DNA from: CAZIWJ01 sp964542855
Lineage (GTDB): Bacteria; Bacteroidota; Bacteroidia; Cytophagales; Cyclobacteriaceae
Direction: 5' to 3'
NCBI GenBank assembly: GCA_964542855.1
Contig: CAZIWJ010000033.1
Span: forward strand, 1-22,077
DNA: 22,077 nucleotides
A program made the translations under genes and the position numbers. Shown in pieces: positions 6,491 through 13,366 of this stretch (within the stretch, counting starts at the first letter, position 1; each line of letters opens with the position of its first letter). Under the pieces are notes generated by a model. It saw nothing but the letters and a program-made list of their open reading frames with translations, was not told where the DNA came from and made no database searches.

Positions 6491-7846
6491 TTGGATATTT
6501 CACTCGAAAAGAAAGATAGTAAGGAAGGAACCATTCATGTAACACTGAAGCCCGAGGATTATGAGCCGGAGGTGAACAGTAAAATTAAGGAATATCGCAA
6601 GAAGGCTCAAATTAAAGGGTTCCGTCCGGGTAAGGTGCCTGCCCAGGTCATAAAAAAAATGTACGGAAAAGCCATCCTTGCCGAAGAGATTAATACAATC
6701 TTGCAAAAAGCCCTGCCTGAATACATTCAGAAAGAAAAAATTAATTTGGTTGGCGATCCTCTACCCCGTGAAGATAACACGGAAAATATCGACTGGAATA
6801 ACCAAACAGAATTTACTTTCCAGTACGATGTGGGGTTTGTAGAAACTATTCCTGTAGATAAAATCAACGAAAGTGACCCGGTAGAGCGATTGGAAATTGA
6901 GGTTAGCGATGACGTGGTGAATGAAACGATCCAGAACCTACAAAATCAGTTCAGTGAAAATACCAATCCCGAAGTTGCTGAAGATGGGGATATCCTGCGA
7001 GGGAAATTAACTTCTGTTGATGGCGAAACGGAAATTGACCCAACAATTCTCGATCTCAGTCTTTTAAAAGAGGATGCTCGAAAGCCATTTATTGGGGTAA
7101 AGCCCGGCGATGAAGTTAAGTTTATCCCGAAGGAAAGCTTTGACGTAGAAAGTAAATTTGCAGCTTTCATGAACCTGGCTCCGGAGGAGGCAAATGAACA
7201 TACTGGCGAGTTTATCTTCACGGTTTCTGAAATCAACCGCCAGGTGCCTCACGAAGTAAACGAAGAACTCTTCAAAAAGTCTTTCCCGGAAGAAGAAGAG
7301 GAAATTAAAGACGAAGAAACATTCCGTAGTAAAATCGCCGAAAAGGTGAAAGAAAATTACGACAAGGAAACCGAAAACCTGCTTTTCCGAGACATTCGCG
7401 AGCACGTATTAAACCAGTTAGATGTGGATATGCCCCGCGACTTCCTTAAACGCTGGTTACTTTCCAGCAACGAAGAAAACCTGAACGAGGAAGAACTGGA
7501 AAGCGACTTTGAAAACTACGTGAAGGAAATGAAATGGAACCTCATCAGCCGCAAGATTGTAGAGGATGAAGAAATTAACGTAGATAACGAGGAAGTAATG
7601 GCCAAGGCAAAGGAAACAGTAATTGCTCAACTGGGGCAATACGGTTTGCTGCAACAACTGGGCGATAATATCGACAGTTTTGTGATGAATTACCTCCAGG
7701 CTGAAAATGGAAAGCACTACATGCAAACGTACAATATGGTTCGCACCGATAAAGTTATTGAACACGTAAAAGACCGGGTGGAAATTAAAACTAAAAAGGT
7801 GAGTCGCGATGCCTTTGTTGAACACGTTAACAACATTGAGGCCTAA
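6491..7846 (+). CDS. tig: Trigger factor (ribosome-associated chaperone)
   Basis: A 451-residue ribosome-bound chaperone that shields nascent chains. The ribosome-docking signature GFRPGKVP is intact at residues 43-50 in the N-terminal domain. A middle domain of about 95 residues (roughly 150-245) sits where the FKBP-type prolyl isomerase should be, but its sequence is strongly diverged. The C-terminal helical arms (250-450) are rich in Glu and Lys. The start is TTG at 6491: no ATG or GTG lies in frame between the upstream terminator and this codon, and MDISLEKKDSKEG begins where family members begin. It is followed on the same strand by clpP and clpX, a common tig-clpP-clpX order in bacteria that couples folding and degradation. 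Confidence 0.95.
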   Translation: MDISLEKKDSKEGTIHVTLKPEDYEPEVNSKIKEYRKKAQIKGFRPGKVPAQVIKKMYGKAILAEEINTILQKALPEYIQKEKINLVGDPLPREDNTENIDWNNQTEFTFQYDVGFVETIPVDKINESDPVERLEIEVSDDVVNETIQNLQNQFSENTNPEVAEDGDILRGKLTSVDGETEIDPTILDLSLLKEDARKPFIGVKPGDEVKFIPKESFDVESKFAAFMNLAPEEANEHTGEFIFTVSEINRQVPHEVNEELFKKSFPEEEEEIKDEETFRSKIAEKVKENYDKETENLLFRDIREHVLNQLDVDMPRDFLKRWLLSSNEENLNEEELESDFENYVKEMKWNLISRKIVEDEEINVDNEEVMAKAKETVIAQLGQYGLLQQLGDNIDSFVMNYLQAENGKHYMQTYNMVRTDKVIEHVKDRVEIKTKKVSRDAFVEHVNNIEA

Positions 7847-7909
7847 TTAGTCGTTTAACAAATCATTCCTTTTTATTTTTCACTCTATTTACACCTACGC
7901 TAAGTTATT

Positions 7910-8587
7910 ATGGACCAAATTAATAAAGACGAATTCAGGAAATTTGCCGTGAAAGGCGAAGGGGTTAACGGATTGGCTTTCGATCAGTACGTGCACAAAG
8001 TTGAAAACATGACTCGTGCCGTAATTGAAGAACGACCCACCCGATTTGCTGAAATCGATGTTTTTTCCCGACTAATCATGGATCGTATTATCTTCCTGGG
8101 TATGCAGGTAGATGATAACATTGCCAATGTTATTACGGCTCAGTTGCTGTTCCTGCAGTCGGTCGACGCCACAAAAGATGTGCAGTTATATATTAATAGC
8201 CCCGGGGGTTCCGTTTATGCCGGCCTGGGTATATACGATACCATGCAGTACATCGGACCTGAAATTGCCACCATTTGTACTGGATTGGCAGCTTCAATGG
8301 GTGCAGTATTGTTGGCTGCCGGGCAAAAAGGCAAACGTACAGCATTGCCTCACGCCAGGGTCATGATTCACCAGCCAATGGGTGGTATGCAAGGGCAGGC
8401 ATCCGATATGGAAATCACCCTTCAGCAAACCCTGGAACTAAAATCAGACCTTTATAATATCCTTTCACACCACACCGGTAAAGGCTACGATCAAATTGAA
8501 GCCGACTCTGACCGCGATTTCTGGATGCGTCCTAAAGCGGCCGTGGAATATGGCCTGATTGATGAAGTGCTGGGAGGAGTAAAGTAA
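7910..8587 (+). CDS. clpP: ATP-dependent Clp protease proteolytic subunit
   Basis: A 225-residue serine peptidase that forms the degradation chamber used by ClpX or ClpA/C. The catalytic triad is visible: Ser129 in GLAASMGA, His154 in RVMIHQPMGG, and Asp203 in DSDRDFW. YINSPGGSVYAGLGIYD (residues 94-110) is the conserved oxyanion/handle region. The N terminus is about 30 residues longer than in E. coli ClpP and may be processed. It lies 63 bp after tig and 130 bp before clpX, with a hairpin in the latter gap. Confidence 0.97.
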   Translation: MDQINKDEFRKFAVKGEGVNGLAFDQYVHKVENMTRAVIEERPTRFAEIDVFSRLIMDRIIFLGMQVDDNIANVITAQLLFLQSVDATKDVQLYINSPGGSVYAGLGIYDTMQYIGPEIATICTGLAASMGAVLLAAGQKGKRTALPHARVMIHQPMGGMQGQASDMEITLQQTLELKSDLYNILSHHTGKGYDQIEADSDRDFWMRPKAAVEYGLIDEVLGGVK

Positions 8588-8623
8588 ACCGGCTGTTATT
8601 TCAGCTATCATATTGTTCAACCG

Positions 8624-8656
8624 GAACTGCAATATAGCCTATTGCAGTTCTATTTT
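8624..8656 (+). terminator. Terminator-like hairpin between clpP and clpX
   Basis: GAACTGCAATA (8624-8634) pairs perfectly with TATTGCAGTTC (8640-8650) across a 5-base loop and is followed by TATTTTTA. The 11-bp stem with a T-rich tail suggests full or partial termination after clpP, which would set the ClpP:ClpX ratio. No clear consensus promoter for clpX was found after it, so read-through is likely. Confidence 0.65.
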
Positions 8657-8717
8657 TATTTACAAGTACCGGTTTTGTACGGCTAAAACCGATTTTTAGT
8701 GTTAAACCCTTTCTCAT

Positions 8718-9950
8718 ATGGCTGAAGATGTAACCTGTTCATTTTGCGGTAGACATAAACGCGAGGTAGACCTGATGATTTCAGGCATTAATGCCCACAT
8801 CTGTAATTTTTGTATTCAGCAGGCCCAGCAAATCCTGGATGAGGAGCTGAAAACCAAAAATCAGGATGATTTGCCGGAATTTAACCTGATGAAACCAAAG
8901 GAAATTAAAGAATACCTCGATCAATACGTGGTTGGACAGGAAGAGGCCAAAAAAGTGATATCTGTTGCAGTATATAACCATTACAAACGGTTAATGCAGG
9001 ATAAACATACTAAAGATAATATAAAGATTGAGAAGTCTAATATTATCATGGTTGGGGAAACCGGAACCGGGAAAACCTACCTGGCACGTACGCTGGCCCA
9101 GGTGTTGGAAGTTCCTTTCTGCATTGCCGATGCCACAGTACTCACCGAAGCGGGTTACGTGGGGGAAGATGTGGAAAGCATCCTGACCCGCCTGCTGCAA
9201 TCGGCCGATTACAATGTTGAAGCCGCTGAAAGAGGTATTGTATACATCGATGAACTGGATAAAATTGCCCGTAAGTCTGATAATCCTTCCATCACCCGGG
9301 ATGTAAGCGGTGAAGGAGTACAACAGGCGTTACTGAAGTTACTGGAAGGAACCAGTGTAAATGTTCCTCCGCAGGGAGGCCGTAAACACCCCGACCAGAA
9401 AATGATTAACCTTAATACCGAAAACATCCTGTTCATTTGCGGAGGTGCTTTCGATGGAATTGCCCGCAACATTGCCAACCGATTAAATACGCAGCCCCTC
9501 GGGTTTGCTTCTACCAATACCGAAAAGGTAGATATTAACAAAAATAACCTGCTACAGTACGTTACTGCTCCCGACCTGAAGAGCTTTGGTTTAATTCCAG
9601 AACTAATTGGCCGCCTGCCGGTACTTACCCATTTAGATCCCCTGGAAAAGGAAACCCTGAAAATGATTCTTACTGAGCCGAAAAATGCCCTGGTAAAACA
9701 GTATATCAAGCTATTTAAGATGGAGGAAATTGATATTACCTTCAAAGAAGATGCACTGGATTTTATCGTTGAAAAGGCTATGGAGTTTAAATTAGGAGCC
9801 CGTGGACTGCGTTCAATCTGCGAAGTAATTATTACGGATGCCATGTTTGAAATGCCTTCGGCAGAAAACACCGATAAGTTAGAAATCGACCGGCAGTACG
9901 CAGAAAAGAAATTTAGGAAGTCGAAGTTTAAACAGCTTCATGCAGCCTGA
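8718..9950 (+). CDS. clpX: ATP-dependent Clp protease ATP-binding subunit ClpX
   Basis: A 410-residue AAA+ unfoldase. The N-terminal zinc-binding domain has Cys7, Cys10, Cys29 and Cys32. The Walker A is GETGTGKT (113-120), where many bacteria have GPTGSGKT. Walker B is IVYIDELDK (174-182). Pore loops are GYVG (146-149) and RKH (222-224). The ClpP-docking IGF-type loop reads LGF (261-263). GLIPELIGRLPV and GARGLRSICE are the arginine-finger/sensor 2 regions. It recognises tagged or damaged proteins, unfolds them with ATP and feeds them to ClpP. The last 11 bases overlap the following nucleosidase gene. Confidence 0.97.
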   Translation: MAEDVTCSFCGRHKREVDLMISGINAHICNFCIQQAQQILDEELKTKNQDDLPEFNLMKPKEIKEYLDQYVVGQEEAKKVISVAVYNHYKRLMQDKHTKDNIKIEKSNIIMVGETGTGKTYLARTLAQVLEVPFCIADATVLTEAGYVGEDVESILTRLLQSADYNVEAAERGIVYIDELDKIARKSDNPSITRDVSGEGVQQALLKLLEGTSVNVPPQGGRKHPDQKMINLNTENILFICGGAFDGIARNIANRLNTQPLGFASTNTEKVDINKNNLLQYVTAPDLKSFGLIPELIGRLPVLTHLDPLEKETLKMILTEPKNALVKQYIKLFKMEEIDITFKEDALDFIVEKAMEFKLGARGLRSICEVIITDAMFEMPSAENTDKLEIDRQYAEKKFRKSKFKQLHAA

Positions 9951-10635
9951 TTCTACCATCGTTCTACTTGGTGCGATGCCTGCTGAAATCGATGCTTATC
10001 GTCAACACCTAAAAGATGAACACTGGCACAACCACCGCATAATTATCGATGCCACCGGCGTGGGTAAAGTGGCTGCTGCTGCCCGCACACAAAAGCTAAT
10101 CAGCGAATATAAGCCCAGCTACGTTTTGTTTACCGGTGTGGGTGGAGCGCTGGAAGCCTCTCTAAATATTGGCGATGTTGGCGTTGGGCTGGCGGCCATA
10201 GATGCAGATATTGATGTAAGAAGCTGGAACCCCGAGTTCCGGAGAGGTGAACTTCCTTTTACCCGCGAAAGAGAATTCCTGGCCCATTCACCCCTGGTAG
10301 CCCTTGCGCGGTCAGTTACCAACCTACCTTTATTTGATGCCTATATTGCGTCAGGATCAGCCTTTCTTAATGCAGCGCAAAAAAAACAATTCGTAAAACA
10401 GGCAGGCAATGACCTGGCAACCCGGATTAACGGGCACCATATGCTTCCAAATGTTATCGACATGGAATCTTCTGCAATTATGCAGGTTGCCAATGCTAAT
10501 AACGTTCCTTCCCTAACCATACGGGCCGTCAGTGATACCCTCGAAGGAGATGCGGCTGGCGATTTCACTGCCTTTATTCAAAAGGCAGTAGACCATTACG
10601 TACGGGTAGTAGAACACATCATTAAAAACCTTTAA
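9940..10635 (+). CDS. MTA/SAH nucleosidase-type nucleoside hydrolase
   Basis: A 231-residue member of the purine-nucleoside phosphorylase/uridine phosphorylase superfamily. GAMPAE (11-16) gives the catalytic Glu16 position of MTAN, TGVGGALEASLNIGDV is the phosphate/ribose-site glycine loop, DMES (174-177) has the ribose-binding Met-Glu pair, and RAVSDT places the general-acid Asp at 199. DADIDV also resembles MTAN rather than phosphorylases. The likely role is cleavage of 5'-methylthioadenosine and S-adenosylhomocysteine to recycle adenine and methyl-cycle by-products. A futalosine hydrolase (menaquinone pathway) is the main alternative, because the two share the fold and catalytic residues. 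The ATG overlaps the clpX stop by 11 bp, implying coupled translation. It is convergent with the ceramidase-like gene, overlapping it by 4 bp. Confidence 0.8.
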   Translation: MQPDSTIVLLGAMPAEIDAYRQHLKDEHWHNHRIIIDATGVGKVAAAARTQKLISEYKPSYVLFTGVGGALEASLNIGDVGVGLAAIDADIDVRSWNPEFRRGELPFTREREFLAHSPLVALARSVTNLPLFDAYIASGSAFLNAAQKKQFVKQAGNDLATRINGHHMLPNVIDMESSAIMQVANANNVPSLTIRAVSDTLEGDAAGDFTAFIQKAVDHYVRVVEHIIKNL

Positions 10636-11957
10636 TTCTTCAGAACCCGGTTAATTATTTCCATAGCGTACGGGCCAGTATCCGGACCGTACCAGTTCAT
10701 ATCGCGCGTTTCGTACTTTTTAAGAGAATAGTATTCGGGAAGGGTAACGTAGCCGCAGTATGCCCCGGAAAATGAGGTCATAATTACATGCCTGTTAATT
10801 TTTTCCGACAACTGTTCGTAAAACTGTCCACTTAACTCTCCCGGAAAACCAGTAAATACGCAATCTCCTAGTTGTAGAAACGATAAGGTAAAAGTTTGCT
10901 TACCCAGTAAAACATTAAACACAGCGGGTGCAAGTATCAGGTTATCAGTAATTCGTAAATTCGGTTCTCTTAGCTGGATAGGAACATTGGTTATGCCCAA
11001 CCGGTAAACCGGTTTACCGGAAAGTGAATCGGTTTGACTAATGATTTTTTCCGCCATGGCCTTGCCGTACCGGCTTACACCTTCTATCGTTCGGGCGTAC
11101 CGTTTAACCGGTGTATGGCTGGCCATTCCGCCCGCTGAAAAGGCGGCAAACGAATATTGACCAGAAGATTCCAGCGCCCGGCAAAGGGATGCAGGATAAT
11201 CGCCTGACAACTCTTTTATCTCTCCCTTCAAATAAGTAGCATGGGCCGAAAATACCGTAATGATTGCCCGTTGATCTGGTTTTTGCAAAACCACACATCG
11301 TACCAGCGAATCGTAACGACCGCCACTTACCAAACGGTTTTTAACAAATTCACCCGCTTCAACTTCTTTATAAGCAACCGTAACCGGATGAATGGAAGAT
11401 ACGGCCTGTTTAGCAGCCTGAAGGGTCCCTGAAATCAGTTTTTTTTCAATAGCCTGGTCGTATTTGCCCAGAATTAACCTCCCGGTAAGTCCCGGCATCC
11501 ATCCCCCGAACGAATGGTGACTGTGTGTGATGGTTACATAAACCTGCTGAACCGCAGGAAACTGTTCTGTTATTACCCGGCTTAATTTAGCTTTTAGCCC
11601 GGGCAGCATAATCCATAAATCCAAACAAACCAGGGCAGCCATCTCCCCCCCTTGCCTGAACATAAATACCCTGGCAAAGCAGCTATCAGCTACTTCCTTG
11701 AAATTGTTGAATTGCCGGCCGTATGCAACCAGTGGGGCCGGCGAATGGGGCGTAATGTTTCCCCTGCCCCATCCAGCCTGAACCTGCTGGCTACTATCCG
11801 GTTTGAAAGAAGAAATCCCGGACAAAGTACGGTCGTAAAAGCTGGTTTGTTGGTAAGGGGTATGATCCGTAGGCCTGATGAGCAAAGCAGCAAGGGCAAC
11901 CAGCACTAATAGTATAATGAAAAGTATTCTCAGGTACCTTTTTGGGTTGTTATGCAT
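10632..11957 (-). CDS. Neutral/alkaline ceramidase-like hydrolase, membrane anchored
   Basis: A 441-residue protein with a hydrophobic N-terminal segment (about 10-27) after a Lys/Arg-containing start. No clear cleavage site follows, so it is probably a signal anchor with the enzyme on the periplasmic side. The domain starts at AGWGRGNITPHSPAPLVAYG, like the N-terminal domain of neutral/alkaline ceramidases. ITHSHHSFGGW (143-153) is in the place of their zinc-ligand THSH motif. SGDYPA and the C-terminal YCGYVTLPEYYSLKKYE...WYGP also resemble the family. Ceramidases split ceramide into sphingosine and fatty acid. Bacteroidota can make sphingolipids, so an endogenous or scavenged sphingolipid substrate is possible. 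At 441 residues it is shorter than typical neutral ceramidases and seems to lack the C-terminal immunoglobulin-like domain. Substrate not established. Confidence 0.78.
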   Translation of the reverse strand: MHNNPKRYLRILFIILLVLVALAALLIRPTDHTPYQQTSFYDRTLSGISSFKPDSSQQVQAGWGRGNITPHSPAPLVAYGRQFNNFKEVADSCFARVFMFRQGGEMAALVCLDLWIMLPGLKAKLSRVITEQFPAVQQVYVTITHSHHSFGGWMPGLTGRLILGKYDQAIEKKLISGTLQAAKQAVSSIHPVTVAYKEVEAGEFVKNRLVSGGRYDSLVRCVVLQKPDQRAIITVFSAHATYLKGEIKELSGDYPASLCRALESSGQYSFAAFSAGGMASHTPVKRYARTIEGVSRYGKAMAEKIISQTDSLSGKPVYRLGITNVPIQLREPNLRITDNLILAPAVFNVLLGKQTFTLSFLQLGDCVFTGFPGELSGQFYEQLSEKINRHVIMTSFSGAYCGYVTLPEYYSLKKYETRDMNWYGPDTGPYAMEIINRVLKN

Positions 11958-12032
11958 TTTTCAACTAGCGAGTTAAAACATTTCTTAATTAGCACTATTT
12001 TTGACATTGTTTCTTAAACAACGCATTCAGCC

Positions 12033-13163
12033 ATGAAAAGCTTCCTGTACGTATCATTGTTAAGCCTTTTCCTGGGCGCATCGGCTTGCAACAGCAGTTT
12101 AAAACTGGCAGAGCAGGGAAACTATTACCAGGCCGTAATGAAAGCTACCGATAAGCTTAAGCGAAAAGCCAGTCATGATAAATCCCGAAAGGCACTGAAA
12201 ATTGCCTACCCTGAAGCTGTTAAACAACTAAAAGCCCGTATTAATCAATACCAGGCTGCCAATGATCCTTTCCAGTACACGAAGTCGATGGAAATTTACG
12301 AGTCGTTGAACCAGTTATATAACGCGGTTCAGTCTTCGCCCGGGGCAAAGCGCGTAATCAGAAACCCCGAATCATTTTACAATGAAATAGCTGAAGTGAG
12401 GGAAAGCGCTGCCGACGAACAGTACGATGCCGGCATGACCGCTCTCACCCTGGGTACCCGGGAAGGAGCAAAAGAAGCATACTATTACCTGGTAAGGGCG
12501 AACGAGTTCAATCCCAACCACTATGGTGCCCGGGAAAAAATAGAAATCGCCAGGCAGGAAGCTACCATCCGGGTTACGGTAATTTCCACTGCTTACCAGC
12601 AGCGTAACCGGGCACTAAGTGCCGCTTTATTCAGTAAACTAAAGCAGTACGAGCGCGGTAAAATGTTCCTCGAGTTTTACATGGATATGGGCAATAAACA
12701 GGAACAGGCTAAAAACAGCGACCACATATTAGAAATTAATGTTGCTGATTTCGAGGTACAGCCTCCTAAAATAAAGATAGAAAAAAAGACCTTTAAAAAG
12801 GATAGTGTACTTACCACCCGGGACCTTGGAAATGGGATTAAACGAAAGGTTTACAAAACTGTGAGCGCAACCGTGAAAACCCACGAAAGGATTCAGCGTG
12901 CCTACGGTAAAGTTACTGTTAATATTTCTGATGCCAATACTAGCGGATTACTACAAACCGTAACGGTACGCCCGGACTACAATTACCAGGACAGTTGGAT
13001 AACTTACACCGGCGACAGGCGAGCCCTTCCCCGTGGTGTAGAAAGAGATGCTGATGAAGAAAAGCCCGATTTGCCCGGTCGTAATTCACTATACGAACGA
13101 TGGGCTGAACAAGCCAGGAACGACCTTTATTCCAGGGTAGTAAATTATTACCAAAATCACTAA
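12033..13163 (+). CDS. Lipoprotein of unknown function
   Basis: A 376-residue protein with a short signal peptide (MKSFLYVSLLSLFLGASAC) ending in a lipobox-like GASAC, so Cys19 is the probable lipidated residue. Residues 25-60 and 130-190 are helical and TPR-like (LAEQGNYYQAVMKATDKLKR; EAYYYLVRANEFNPNHYGARE). The C-terminal half is beta-rich with basic and Thr/Val-rich strands, including VYKTVSATVKTHERIQRAYGK. I do not recognise a named family. Outer-membrane or periplasmic location is likely. It is divergently transcribed from the ceramidase-like gene across 75 bp. A TATTTTTG at 11996-12003 fits the -7 consensus, but the -33 is unclear. The stop at 13161-13163 is followed by a weak hairpin at 13202-13218. 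Confidence 0.72.
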   Translation: MKSFLYVSLLSLFLGASACNSSLKLAEQGNYYQAVMKATDKLKRKASHDKSRKALKIAYPEAVKQLKARINQYQAANDPFQYTKSMEIYESLNQLYNAVQSSPGAKRVIRNPESFYNEIAEVRESAADEQYDAGMTALTLGTREGAKEAYYYLVRANEFNPNHYGAREKIEIARQEATIRVTVISTAYQQRNRALSAALFSKLKQYERGKMFLEFYMDMGNKQEQAKNSDHILEINVADFEVQPPKIKIEKKTFKKDSVLTTRDLGNGIKRKVYKTVSATVKTHERIQRAYGKVTVNISDANTSGLLQTVTVRPDYNYQDSWITYTGDRRALPRGVERDADEEKPDLPGRNSLYERWAEQARNDLYSRVVNYYQNH

Positions 13164-13201
13164 ATGCTATGCTACCTTTTACCAGGGGTGAAGCAAAGTA
13201 T

Positions 13202-13218
13202 AATGGGTTTAACCCGTT
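13202..13218 (+). terminator. Weak hairpin after the lipoprotein gene
   Basis: AATGGGT and ACCCGTT form a 7-bp stem (one G-T pair) with a TTA loop, followed by TTCCTTTCC. It may slow or end transcription, but the T tract is poor. The rest of the 203-bp gap before maeB shows no clear consensus promoter. Confidence 0.35.
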
Positions 13219-13366
13219 TTCCTTTCCAACTGGTTGTTAAAGTAATAACAGGTTTATTTTTAAACCCTACATTGCAGTTTCATTCATGACTTCCCTTTAT
13301 TTTTTTTTCCTGAGGAATTCTGGATATTAGCCTTTTCCATTTGCAAATCATTACCCCTACACCACC

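Noticed and set aside
9209..9871. Long 220-codon open frame antisense to clpX
   Set aside because: Low-complexity Ser/Arg-rich translation typical of a shadow frame; the sense strand encodes a complete ClpX.
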